Of a stretch of 64,000 nucleotides of DNA, positions 17,847 to 27,797 are shown piece by piece; position 1 is the stretch's first letter; each line of letters begins with the position of its first letter. A program made the position numbers and the translations under genes. The notes under the pieces were generated by a model. The model saw nothing but the letters and a program-made list of their open reading frames with translations. It was not told the DNA's origin and searched no databases. This DNA comes from Hyphomonadaceae bacterium (lineage in GTDB: Bacteria; Pseudomonadota; Alphaproteobacteria; Caulobacterales; Hyphomonadaceae). The stretch spans positions 1 through 64,000 of the forward strand of contig JADKDU010000002.1 in NCBI GenBank assembly GCA_016714495.1. Reading direction: 5' to 3'.

Positions 17847-18284
17847 CTAGGTAGTCCCCTTAAATTCAGCAAAAAAGCCGCCTAGCCGGGCGCGAGCAGA
17901 TCCTTTCGCCACATGCGCAACGCGCGCGGCCAGAGGATGCGCCATCGCTATGCCCTCGCGCACCGCAAACATGGCCTTGCGAGCGCGAGAGGGGCGGAAG
18001 CCCCATTTCCGCAGCTCCAGCACGGGCTTGCCTTTCAGCCCCGCCGGCTGCGCCCTGCGCCGGGAGAGCGCACGAGCAGCGATTGCGGCGGCTTCGGCGC
18101 GCCCGCCCGGCCGCCACGCCCGTTCATCCCGCTTCAAGGGCGCCATGGCACACGGCACTTTCCGCGTTTCCGGCTGCGCCCAGTGCGAGCGCTGAAGACG
18201 CGCCACGATGACGACCACGCGCTTCATCAGCATTTCGAGATGGCGCACCCAGTCGGTCGCGGGGCGCATGAAGGGATGGTCCAT
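17847..18284 (-). CDS. Hypothetical basic protein, function unknown
   Basis: A 145-residue frame, strongly basic, beginning MDHPFMRPATDWVRHLEML and ending GGFFAEFKGTT. The middle is rich in Arg, Ala and Pro (AWRPGGRAEAAAIAARALSRRRA). No domain is recognised. An overlapping frame on the other strand (17913-18512) is longer but its composition looks like a shadow. Support is moderate: the minus frame has hydrophobic and aromatic residues at plausible positions at both ends. About 215 bases of featureless sequence lie between it and the next gene. Confidence 0.45.
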   Translation of the reverse strand: MDHPFMRPATDWVRHLEMLMKRVVVIVARLQRSHWAQPETRKVPCAMAPLKRDERAWRPGGRAEAAAIAARALSRRRAQPAGLKGKPVLELRKWGFRPSRARKAMFAVREGIAMAHPLAARVAHVAKGSARARLGGFFAEFKGTT

Positions 18285-18499
18285 CCTGATCCATTCGACC
18301 AGGCGGCGCGACTAGCCGAACAAGCCGCTTGTCTCTTGCCATACCATGGCCGCGAAGCGCCGCAGGTCGAGCACAGCGCCGGCCGCGTTGCCGGGCGGCT
18401 TCACCGCCGGGGACGTGTAAACCGGGTAATCGTATTCGTTCTTCGGACACGTTTATGGGACGTGTTCACCCGCTTTGCGGGGGCAAAGCTAGTCTGCGA

Positions 18500-18724
18500 T
18501 CAGACGAGGTAGATGTCGCCGAAGGTAACCTGGCGGCCGCCTGCGTCCGCGATGCGGCCGACGTCGGCGCAGCTGCGGCCCTTGAGATTGTAGATGATCA
18601 GGCGGGCCTTCTCGGCCTGCGCGAGGGCGGCGGCGGCTTCGAGTTCATCCATCGAGAACTCGCCCGCATTGATCCGCAGTATGCCTTCGTCGCGAAGCAG
18701 TTGCGTGCATTCCTGGAAGGACAT
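18500..18724 (-). CDS. Small hypothetical protein
   Basis: A 74-residue acidic protein starting MSFQECTQLLRDEGIL and ending GRQVTFGDIYLV, with an alternating helix/strand pattern (MDELEAAAALAQAEKARLIIYNLKG, then SCADVGRIADAGG). The frame is open further upstream to 18937, but that part is compositionally unlike protein. No domain is recognised; the pattern resembles small proteins of unknown function in proteobacteria. Confidence 0.6.
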   Translation of the reverse strand: MSFQECTQLLRDEGILRINAGEFSMDELEAAAALAQAEKARLIIYNLKGRSCADVGRIADAGGRQVTFGDIYLV

Positions 18725-18900
18725 CGAGAGCGGACCTTTGCTACGCCGCGAACTGCGCGGCCACATCATGATCAACGTCGCGATTGTGGCTGAAACCGTC
18801 CGGCTGGCATTACCATGCATCCACATCATTAATCTGCCGTGTGCTGTGGCAGGGATGCGACGCTCTGACTCATGTCGGGGCGCAGGAGGTGAACGGGTGT

Positions 18901-19266
18901 TCAGGGTTCGGCGCGCTTCGGCTTCTCCAGCTTCCATTTCAGGAAAAAGTGCAGGTCGTCGGCGGCGGCTTCGGCTTGCCCGCGCACATACTCATCGGGG
19001 TCGGCCAGCCCCGCCTCGACGAGGGCCCGAACCTCCTTCGGCTTCCAGATGATGCCAGCCGTGCGCGCGAGATGCCCGAAGCCGAGAATGGCGTTGCCGC
19101 GCACGTTGAAGTTCGGATGCAGCGCCAGCTCGCGGCAGATCTTCTCGGCATAGCCGGGATGCTCCTCCTCCGGCGGCTCCATTGATAGCACTAGGGACAC
19201 GTGGAGGAGCTCGTCCGCATCATTGCGGGCGAGGGCGGCGGTAACGTCAGAGACGAGAGAAGTCAT
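18901..19266 (-). CDS. HEAT-repeat domain protein
   Basis: A 121-residue, all-helical protein. HPGYAEKICRELALHPNFNVRGNAILGFGHLARTAG and KEVRALVEAGLADPDEYVRGQAEAAADDLHFFLKW are two HEAT-like helical pairs with the usual Asp/Arg pattern. Such proteins are protein-interaction scaffolds, and small ones often accompany immunity or toxin systems, but no partner is evident here. ATG 19266 is preferred to 19281. Confidence 0.7.
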   Translation of the reverse strand: MTSLVSDVTAALARNDADELLHVSLVLSMEPPEEEHPGYAEKICRELALHPNFNVRGNAILGFGHLARTAGIIWKPKEVRALVEAGLADPDEYVRGQAEAAADDLHFFLKWKLEKPKRAEP

Positions 19267-19533
19267 CGTGTTTCGTCTCACGCAACGGAAATTCGCTCAA
19301 TCCGACCGGCCGCGCTGCAAACAAGTTGTAGACAAGTTCATGACCGTCGAGGGCGCCCTGAACGCAGTGTTTGAGGTTGTCAGATTTGTCGGCTTGCAAG
19401 ACACGAGCAAAATTGTTCCGCCGAACCCTTACCAGACGAGCTTCGCAACGCCTTCGCTGAAGGGGCCCGCGTGGTTTGCTATTGGCTGGCGCCACGACAC
19501 GCCAACACAGGCGAATTCCGGAGAAGCCAATTT

Positions 19534-21395
<1,862 letters not shown>

Positions 21396-21399
<4 letters not shown>

Positions 21400-21953
21400 G
21401 GCGCGGTCTCCACGGGGGCGGGAAAGGTTTCTTCGATGATGGCTTTGGCTTCGAGGGGCCGCTCGATGAAGCGGATGGGAAAGGCGGCGGCTTCGCTGTC
21501 TTCATCGCGACGCAGGACGACGAGGTCGGGCCGGCTGCCGCCGACCATGATCTCGCCGATCTCCGAGCCGGGCATTTCGCGAAGCACGGCGCCTTCTGGC
21601 GTCAGCGCCATCAGGCGAGTGGTGGTGGCGGCGTAGCGCGCCGCGTCGGGACGGCGCGGGCGGGCGAGCTTGAACAGCTGCGACACGGAGACGATGGCGA
21701 TCGCGGCGGCGAAGGCGAAATACATCGGCGCCAGCATCACGTTGGGGTTCATCGTGGGGCCAGGCGCGATGCTGCCGAGGAAGACCACGGCGAGCAGGGC
21801 GGCGACAATGGTCGATGGAATGAAGATGGCGATGGCCATGCCGCGCTGGCGCGTGAGGTCTGCGCCCACGAGGCTGTCAGACACGCACGCGCTCCACACC
21901 AGGTTTTCACCGGGTTGGAGATGGGGCGTCCAGATATCTGCGGCGTCTTCCAA
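21396..21953 (-). CDS. PH-like membrane protein in the TPP riboswitch-thiC operon
   Basis: A 185-residue protein with two membrane spans (about 42-65 and 80-100) and a C-terminal beta-rich domain containing YAATTTRLMAL, which fits bacterial PH-like membrane proteins (bPH2 type). I chose the TTG at 21953: an AGGGTGA ribosome site lies 4 bases upstream, and the in-frame ATG at 21978-21980 is inside the riboswitch aptamer. It is the first gene after the riboswitch and overlaps thiC by 4 bases. Its part in thiamine metabolism is unknown. Confidence 0.75.
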
Positions 21954-21962
21954 TGTTTCACC

Positions 21963-22070
21963 CTGTCCCTTCGCCGGCATGACCCGGATCAGGTTCTAAG
22001 GGTGCTCGGCCGCTCCATTGAGAACAATGGTGGCCCGATCTCAGCAGGCATGCGCCCGCGCCCCTCGGAT
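21963..22070 (-). promoter_or_regulatory. TPP (THI-box) riboswitch
   Basis: Read on the minus strand, the element has the conserved THI-box parts in order: GAGGGGCGC, then GCTGAGAT (22038-22045), a variable helix CCATTG/CAATGG, then ACCCTTAGAACCTGATC and GGGTCATGCCGGCGAAGGGA. It binds thiamine pyrophosphate. The downstream ribosome site AGGGTGA and the TTG start at 21953 are within 20 bases of the aptamer end, so control of translation initiation is plausible; no separate terminator stem is seen. Confidence 0.93.
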
Positions 22071-22131
22071 GGCCGCAACATACGTCAGACCCATGGGGAT
22101 ACAAGCCGGGCGTGTATGGGCTGCGGCAGGC

Positions 22132-22752
22132 TTATTTTGTGCGGTCCTCGATCGGCTGGTCGATCTTCAGCGTCTGCTTTATCTTTTCCGCGAGTTCGAG
22201 GGGGTGTTCCGCGTTGAAGAGGACGAAAGGCGGATAAACGCGGACCTTGCGGGGCGTCGTGTTGAGCTTGATGTGGCCGCGTTCCTTCGTGCCCGTCACG
22301 ACGATGGGGTGAGGGTCGAGATGGTCGCCTTCGGCGCGGCCCTGGCCGCCGCGTTCGATGCTCCACCTTATTTCCGGGCGCAGCTGGTCGATGGAGAAGA
22401 GGCGCTGCGTCGTCAGCATCGCGACCTGGCGCGATGGCGTCTTGGAGCTAAACCAGACGAATATCACAAGCCGGATCACGAGCAGGGCGATCAGCAACCA
22501 CGCCACCCAGTTGAAGGACGGGTTGCGATTGTCGAACAGGAGGTAGCCGACAGCCAGGGCCGCGACTAACAGGAGGCCGCCGCGGATGAGCATGCCGCGA
22601 TGCAGCGCGTTGAACGCGCGGCCAGATCCACGGCCCTGCCAGATCACGTGCTCGTTCTTCTGAAGCTCCGTACGCAAGCCCGTCAGGAGTTTTTCGACGG
22701 GAATCGCGCCGGGCGGGGGAGGTGTTTCGGGTGTTGCCGTTGTTATCGTCAC
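22132..22752 (-). CDS. PH-like membrane protein, probable paralogue of the gene beyond the riboswitch
   Basis: A 206-residue protein with a proline-rich N terminus, two membrane spans (about 54-72 and 83-102) and a C-terminal domain (VAMLTTQRLFSIDQL ... HPLELAEKIKQTL). The layout and motifs match the protein encoded at 21396-21953 (ENLVW/EHVIW before the spans, TTTRL/TTQRL after), so the two are probably diverged tandem copies. It lies upstream of the riboswitch and so is not under its control. Function unknown. Confidence 0.7.
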   Translation of the reverse strand: MTITTATPETPPPPGAIPVEKLLTGLRTELQKNEHVIWQGRGSGRAFNALHRGMLIRGGLLLVAALAVGYLLFDNRNPSFNWVAWLLIALLVIRLVIFVWFSSKTPSRQVAMLTTQRLFSIDQLRPEIRWSIERGGQGRAEGDHLDPHPIVVTGTKERGHIKLNTTPRKVRVYPPFVLFNAEHPLELAEKIKQTLKIDQPIEDRTK

Positions 22753-22924
22753 GGCGTCTCTTTCTTCTGGCTAGTCGCTGTCGAATTGCTGATCGGGCGA
22801 ATGTCCGTTCGCGCCTTTCGGATGACGGGGAAATTAGGCTGCGCGGACTACCATTTCAACCGGGGGTTTCGCGCGGCCATGTCCGGCGCCATCATGTGCT
22901 TACACAAGAGACGGGAGGCCCGCG

Positions 22925-23986
22925 ATGTGGCCGACGGATCGCCTGCAGAAACTGTTCGAGATCGAGCATCCCGTCATTCAGGCGCCCATGGCGGGGGCTT
23001 CGACGCCGGCGATGGCGATTGCCGTGGCGAATGCTGGCGGCATGGGATCGCTGGGTTGCGCGATGTTGACGGCTGAGCAGCTGCGTGCGGCGGCAAGCGA
23101 AGTGGCGGCGGGATCAAGCCGTGCGGTCAATCTCAATTTCTTTGTGCACGTGGAGCCTGATCTCGCACGGCATGATCCGGGGCCGATGCGTGCGGCGCTG
23201 GCGCCGTATTATGCCGAAGCCGGTCTTGGCGATCCGCCCGCGCCAACACCCGGCGCGCCGGCTTTCAACGACGAGATGCTGGAGGTGTTGCTGGCGTGTG
23301 CGCCGAAAGTGGCGAGCTTTCACTTTGGCCTGCCGTCGGCGCATGCGGTGGAGGCGCTGAAGCGGATAGGAACGAAGTTGATCGGCAATGCGACGAATGT
23401 CGCGGAGGCTAAGACGCTGGAGGCGGGCGGGATGGATGCGATCGTGGCTCAGGGCGCCGAAGCGGGCGGGCATCGTGGAGCGTTCATCGGCGCGCCCAAT
23501 GAAAATGACATGGGGACGATGGCGCTTGTGCCTCTGATTGTTGACGCGGTGAGCGTGCCGGTGATTGCGGCGGGCGGGATATTCGACGGGCGCGGCGTGG
23601 CGGCCGCGATGATGCTCGGCGCTTCGGGCGCGCAGATCGGGTCGGCCTTCCTGCGCACGCCGGAAAGTTCTGCTCCGGCGCTGCACAAGCAGGCGCTGGC
23701 CGAGACGCCCGACAATGCGACGAAGCTGACGCGGCTTTTCTCCGGGCGGCCGGCGCGGTCGATCCGGAACCGGCTGATGCAGGAGCTGAGCGCGCATGAG
23801 GGTGAGGCGGCGCCGTTTCCGACACAGCGCGCGGTGATTGCACCCCTGGCGAAGGCGTGGGCGGCGCGGGGCTCGGCGGACTTCATGCAGCTGTGGAGCG
23901 GGCAGGCGGGCCTGCGCGCGGAGGCCGCGCCATCGGCGCAGATATTCCGGCGGATCTGCGGTGAGGCGCTGGCGTTGCTGGCGTAA
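22925..23986 (+). CDS. Nitronate monooxygenase family protein
   Basis: A 353-residue FMN-binding TIM-barrel protein of the NMO / 2-nitropropane dioxygenase family. Visible motifs are HPVIQAPMAGASTPAMAIAVANAGGMGSLG at the N terminus, AQGAEAGGHRGAF with the catalytic-site histidine near 180, and AAGGIFDGRGVAAAMMLGASGAQIGSAFL for FMN phosphate. It oxidises nitronates such as propionate-3-nitronate. It is a single gene, with no partner in its neighbourhood. Confidence 0.9.
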   Translation: MWPTDRLQKLFEIEHPVIQAPMAGASTPAMAIAVANAGGMGSLGCAMLTAEQLRAAASEVAAGSSRAVNLNFFVHVEPDLARHDPGPMRAALAPYYAEAGLGDPPAPTPGAPAFNDEMLEVLLACAPKVASFHFGLPSAHAVEALKRIGTKLIGNATNVAEAKTLEAGGMDAIVAQGAEAGGHRGAFIGAPNENDMGTMALVPLIVDAVSVPVIAAGGIFDGRGVAAAMMLGASGAQIGSAFLRTPESSAPALHKQALAETPDNATKLTRLFSGRPARSIRNRLMQELSAHEGEAAPFPTQRAVIAPLAKAWAARGSADFMQLWSGQAGLRAEAAPSAQIFRRICGEALALLA

Positions 23987-23990
23987 GCGC

Positions 23991-24530
23991 CTAGGGCAGC
24001 GCGTCGATTTCGAAGCCGATCGCGTTGAAGACGCAGAGGTTATCGCCGAGATTGAGCTGCGCGTTGCTTTCGCCGAAGCGGAGGGCCGGCTGGTCGGGCA
24101 AGGTGACGTGGATGCCTTCGGTGACCCGGGAGGCTTCCTGCACCTGCCACTGGGACGCGCTGGCGCCGGCGAAGCAGGCGTTGACGGCGGGGAAGGCGCG
24201 TTCACGGGCGTAGATGCGGGCGGCGGCTTCGCGTGTGATCTCCTCGTCTTCAGGCGCGCGGAAGAGTTTGCACTGATCGCCTGACGCCAGCTGGGTGCGG
24301 AAGAAGTCGCAGGTGAGCGTCTTCCCGTCGACGCTGGTCGTGCAGTTGCTGGAGCCGCCATCCCAAGAGAGCGTCTGCCCGGCCTCTTCGGGCCACTTGC
24401 CCTTGGGCGCGGCGGACATGATCGATTTGATGCTGGCGCAAAAGGCCGGATCGGGTCCGGGCTGGGCAGAAGCGGGCAGCGCCATGGCGCACGCAGCGGC
24501 GGCGAGGGCGGCGAGTATGCGAACGGTCAT
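23991..24530 (-). CDS. Secreted Cys-containing protein, function unknown
   Basis: A 179-residue protein with a clear signal peptide ending ALPASA-QP (about residue 22). The mature part has about seven cysteines, probably forming periplasmic disulfides, and an acidic helical patch (RAPEDEEITREAAARIYARERAFPAVNACFAG). No domain is recognised. It converges with the nitronate monooxygenase gene and is transcribed like the membrane-protein genes upstream. Confidence 0.7.
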   Translation of the reverse strand: MTVRILAALAAAACAMALPASAQPGPDPAFCASIKSIMSAAPKGKWPEEAGQTLSWDGGSSNCTTSVDGKTLTCDFFRTQLASGDQCKLFRAPEDEEITREAAARIYARERAFPAVNACFAGASASQWQVQEASRVTEGIHVTLPDQPALRFGESNAQLNLGDNLCVFNAIGFEIDALP

Positions 24531-24607
24531 AGGGGCCCTTACGATTCGTGATTCGATCTTTGCAGAATGACGCCAGCTTGCGCCAGCGCCGCCAGCATGA
24601 GCAGGCG

Positions 24608-25669
24608 CTAGCGCGGATCGGCCGGGCAGTCTTTCCAGTGGACGGCGATGGCGTTGCGCCAGGCGGCCTCGCCGCCGGGGCCTTCGGCGACGCTGGCGAG
24701 CTTCAGCAGGAAGTTGTCGTAGCCGGAATGGTTGGGACGGCCGAAGCGGGCTTGGATGACGTGGCCGAATCTTGAATCAGTGATGAGTTCGCCGCCGCGG
24801 TCGCCGAGATTGGGGTCGTTGAAGGCCGGGCCGGTGATGGTGAAGTGGTGGCGGGCGCCGCTTTCCGAGCTGTAGAGGAATTTCGCTTCGGCTTGTCCGA
24901 GGATTCGGACGAGGGGCGGCGGGCCATCGGGCCATGCGAGGGCGAGGCCAAAGGTGAAGCTCTTTGGCTCGCGCGGTCCGGCGAGGGCGAGTTCTGCGAG
25001 ATCGAAATCGTACATGCGCCAGGGGGCTGGCGGAGCGTCGGGGGCTTCGGCGGGATCGGCGGCGGGGTCTCCGATGCGGACGGCGAGCTTGCGCGCTGGG
25101 TCGAGCGTGAGGAACGCTTGCGGGAGTTGCGTTGCGTCCTTCTGGAGGCGGCCGCCGATGAGGGTTGTGGCTTCGCCTGTGGCCGGGTCGAGCGTTGCGG
25201 TGACGTAGGCGGCGTCGGTGCAGGGGGCGACCATCTTGGCGACGTGGAGCGTGTTGGGCGCGGGGATGTGGATGAGGATGTGCTCGGGCTTTGATCCGTT
25301 CTGGTTGGAGCGGATGTAGGTGAGCGTTGTACCGACCGCGTGGACGGGCGGCGGGCCGGGTGGGGTTGCGGTGGCGGTCTTGTCTGCGGGGAGAAGCGGC
25401 AGAGCGAAGCTGAGGCTGGCCATGACGAGCAGGCAGGCAAGCGCGGCGAAGAGGCGGAAGCGGAGTTTCTGCTGCAGCGGCTTTTCCGCTGACGTGATTT
25501 CGTCGGCGCCGAAGGCGGTGGCGAAGATGTTGGTGTAGACGAGGCGCGGGTTCGGGAGGCTCGGGTTGCGCAGGCGCTCGATGCGGTAGGACAGGCGGAT
25601 CGCCATGATCCACGCGACGAGCGCGGCGATTGCGAGCAAGCCGAGGACGATGGAGAGCGCAGTGGCCAT
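24608..25669 (-). CDS. Membrane protein of unknown function
   Basis: A 353-residue protein with an N-terminal membrane span (about 4-24), a cytoplasmic loop rich in Arg and Pro (RIERLRNPSLPNPRL), a second span (about 73-93) and a large presumably periplasmic domain of about 250 residues. That domain is beta-rich and contains HHFTITGPAFNDPNLGDRGGELITDSRFG. No domain is recognised. Codon pattern agrees with this frame; two other long minus-strand frames here are shadows. Confidence 0.7.
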   Translation of the reverse strand: MATALSIVLGLLAIAALVAWIMAIRLSYRIERLRNPSLPNPRLVYTNIFATAFGADEITSAEKPLQQKLRFRLFAALACLLVMASLSFALPLLPADKTATATPPGPPPVHAVGTTLTYIRSNQNGSKPEHILIHIPAPNTLHVAKMVAPCTDAAYVTATLDPATGEATTLIGGRLQKDATQLPQAFLTLDPARKLAVRIGDPAADPAEAPDAPPAPWRMYDFDLAELALAGPREPKSFTFGLALAWPDGPPPLVRILGQAEAKFLYSSESGARHHFTITGPAFNDPNLGDRGGELITDSRFGHVIQARFGRPNHSGYDNFLLKLASVAEGPGGEAAWRNAIAVHWKDCPADPR

Positions 25670-25711
25670 AAGCGATTTGGCGCCGTTGGCGGGCGGGCGT
25701 CCAGTGTTTCG

Positions 25712-26129
25712 TTACGCGGTGACCGTGGCGTGGCCGGTGAAGGCGGCGGCGAGGAGGATTGCGCCGGCGATGAGGGCGAAGATCGCCCAGAGGCGCACGC
25801 GGCTGTGCGAGGCGACGGCCGGCGCCGCCGAATTTCAGGAGCGCTTCGGGAAGCGCCATCAGGGCGATGCCCTCGATCAAGACGATCCAGCCGATCAGCG
25901 AGACGATAACGGCGAGCGGGTCGGTCCAGAGATTGTGGAGCATCACCAGCACGAGGCCGAGGCCGAACACGATGACGGCAGTGAGGTAGGTGAGGCCAGG
26001 CGAACGCGCGTAGTCGTCCATCACCAGCTTCCAGCGGTCCGGCGCGAAAAGGCCGGCGAGGCCAGTGACGAGGATGTAGACGCCGTAGGCCTTGGCGAAA
26101 TCGAGCGTAGTGACGGCGAACGTATCCAT
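25712..26129 (-). pseudogene. Small membrane protein gene with an apparent frameshift
   Basis: From 26129 the frame encodes four-helix membrane protein sequence: MDTFAVTTLDFAKAYGVYILVTGLAGLF, then LTYLTAVIVFGLGLVLVMLHNLW and VSLIGWIVLIEGIALMALPEALLKFGG. Past about 25830 it turns into Arg/Pro-rich shadow sequence. The neighbouring frame instead continues with RLWAIFALIAGAILLAAAF and stops at 25712-25714, a sensible last helix. A one-base insertion or two-base deletion in the GGCGCCGCC run at about 25800-25830 explains this. It may be decay or a sequence error. Function unknown. Confidence 0.6.
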
Positions 26130-26153
26130 AGGCCTATTAGCGTGCGTACGCGG

Positions 26154-26918
26154 CTACAGTTCCTTCGGCGGGGCGTGGGCGTCGATCTGAATCCAGGTTT
26201 GTTCGGAGAAGGCGAGGAGTTTTCCGGTTTCGTTGAAGAGGGCCGTGCCGGCGAAGTGTTTGCGGCGATCCTGCCCCTTGGACCAGGCGACAGCGATGAG
26301 GGGTGCGTCGGGCGTCGGGCGTTCCAGGATCTTCACGGACATGCGGCCGAGGAGGATGGGCTCCTTATTGACGGCGAAGGCGCCGGGGCAGTCGAGGGCG
26401 GCCCAGATGTATTCGGGGGCGATGCGGCCGCTGCTGTCTGCGAGATCGGGCGCGGGCTGCCAGGGCGCGGCGACGATGGGGAAGGTGTTGGGATTGTCGA
26501 GGCCGGATGGCTCCTTGAGCCAGTCGGGGAAGATGCGCAGACCGTCGCCTTCGGCGCGGCCGGGGCCGCAGACGAAGCAGTGGGGGAGGACGTGGTCCTC
26601 CGCGCCGGGGAAGCTGACGGCGGCGACAGTGGCGGCTTCGAGGCCGGGAGATTTCACATCTGGTGTTTCGAGCCAAATAGACCTGAGCGACATGATGAGG
26701 ATGCGAGTGGCGGCGTCATCCGTCATGATATCGAGGCCGGTTTCACTCATATGGGCGCGAAGGGTGGTGTCGAGCGGGATGGGCGCGCGGAGCGTCGCTT
26801 CGACGGCGTCGGCGTTCGGCAGCAGTTGTGCGGCGAGGCCGGCGGAATAGCCGCCATTGCCTGAGTCGTGCGGGCCGTTGAAGCGGCGGGCGATGCGGAA
26901 GGTCTGTGTCTGGCTCAT
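26154..26918 (-). CDS. Hotdog-fold thioesterase-like protein
   Basis: A 254-residue protein. The N terminus FNGPHDSGNGGYSAGLAAQLL and the C-terminal part VNKEPILLGRMSVKILERPTPDAPLIAVAWSKGQDRRKHFAGTALFNETGKLLAFSEQTWIQ fit the acyl-CoA thioesterase/hotdog superfamily (PaaI or TesB-like double hotdog). A Cys pair HCFVCGP near 125 is often seen in this subgroup. The substrate is unknown. ATG 26918 is chosen; the open frame upstream is shadow sequence. Confidence 0.72.
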   Translation of the reverse strand: MSQTQTFRIARRFNGPHDSGNGGYSAGLAAQLLPNADAVEATLRAPIPLDTTLRAHMSETGLDIMTDDAATRILIMSLRSIWLETPDVKSPGLEAATVAAVSFPGAEDHVLPHCFVCGPGRAEGDGLRIFPDWLKEPSGLDNPNTFPIVAAPWQPAPDLADSSGRIAPEYIWAALDCPGAFAVNKEPILLGRMSVKILERPTPDAPLIAVAWSKGQDRRKHFAGTALFNETGKLLAFSEQTWIQIDAHAPPKEL

Positions 26919-27014
26919 GGGCGGCTGTTTAGCATCTGTAACGCTGCGTGTAACGCGGCTGGTCCTGCGACAGTCACATGGATGACGGTGTGATGATGCG
27001 CTAGTTGAGGCAAG

Positions 27015-27431
27015 GTGCGCCTGAATTGGTGTTTGGACCGCACCGGAGTCGGCATCAGTGAACTGGCGAAAATCATTCGGGAGGCGCGCACGGCGCGGGC
27101 CTGGCCCCAAGAGCAGCTGGCCGAGGCGGCGGGTGTAAGCTTGCGGACTGTTCAGCGGGTCGAGCGTGGGGCGCTGCCCGAGCGGCTGTTTGGACCTTTG
27201 GTCGACAACATTGTCGTCATGCTGGGGTTGCCACTTCTCGCGATTGCGTTGAGCGCGGCCCCTATGTTTGGCTTGAGATGGCGCTAGAGGCCAGAGTCTC
27301 TGATTATTGACGGCGTCGTGTTGCGCTGGCGGCCGCGACAAGTCGCCGTAACCGTAATCGCCCTCGGTCTTTTCACGGTTGTGGCGATTGTCGTGCTGCG
27401 TGAGCGACTTTACCAGATGATCGGCGGCTAG
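27015..27431 (+). pseudogene. Decayed helix-turn-helix regulator with membrane tail
   Basis: SELAKIIREARTARAWPQEQLAEAAGVSLRTVQRVERG is an XRE-type helix-turn-helix. The expected start codon, next to a GGAG at 27045-27048, reads ATC (27054), so translation would have to use a distant GTG at 27015. The frame stops at a TAG (27285-27287), yet the same frame continues to 27429 with RWRPRQVAVTVIALGLFTVVAIVVLRERLYQMIGG, a membrane helix. Both features suggest an inactivated HTH-membrane regulator. A short working protein (27015-27287, 90 residues) cannot be excluded. Confidence 0.6.
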
Positions 27432-27478
27432 CCGACCCGTCCACGCGCACGATTGACGTGCATGCGAGCGAGCGCGGA

Positions 27479-27718
27479 CTAGTTCTGGTCGTGATGATGG
27501 CCGTTGCCGTCCTGGTGGTATTTGTCGTCGCTGACCGAGCAGTGATGATGGCCGTAGCGGTCATGGTATTTGTGCAGGCCGAAGGCGCAGTCCCCGTCGA
27601 GATATTCGAGGTCGCTATAGAGCGCGAGGGCCGCGCCGAAGAGGTTCAACTCGTCGGTCGTGCATGCGCCGAGCGCTGGGATGGCGAGAAGGCCCGCCAA
27701 TGCGATCCTCAGTTTCAT
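27479..27718 (-). CDS. Small histidine-rich lipoprotein
   Basis: A 79-residue lipoprotein: signal with lipobox ALGAC (Cys19), then about 60 residues ending in a His/Asp/Tyr-rich tail (LHKYHDRYGHHHCSVSDDKYHQDGNGHHHDQN) with ten histidines and one cysteine. Such a tail could bind zinc, copper or nickel at the membrane surface; this is inferred from composition. No metal transporter is adjacent. Not matched to a named family. Confidence 0.72.
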   Translation of the reverse strand: MKLRIALAGLLAIPALGACTTDELNLFGAALALYSDLEYLDGDCAFGLHKYHDRYGHHHCSVSDDKYHQDGNGHHHDQN

Positions 27719-27797
27719 GCGGGCCCCCGAAGTCCGTCCCAGTCAGCCGTGCGATGATGAAGGATCGGTGAGCGGAAGGCGAGGGCGCGCGGAGCGG

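Noticed and set aside
17913..18512. 199-residue plus-strand frame opposite the small unknown genes
   Set aside because: No ribosome site or domain, and a composition rich in Arg, His and Ala like a shadow frame.
24777..25669. Long minus-strand Arg/Pro-rich continuation of the small membrane protein frame
   Set aside because: It is the wrong frame of the 24608-25669 gene; its composition (runs of Arg, Pro, His) is typical of shadow sequence.
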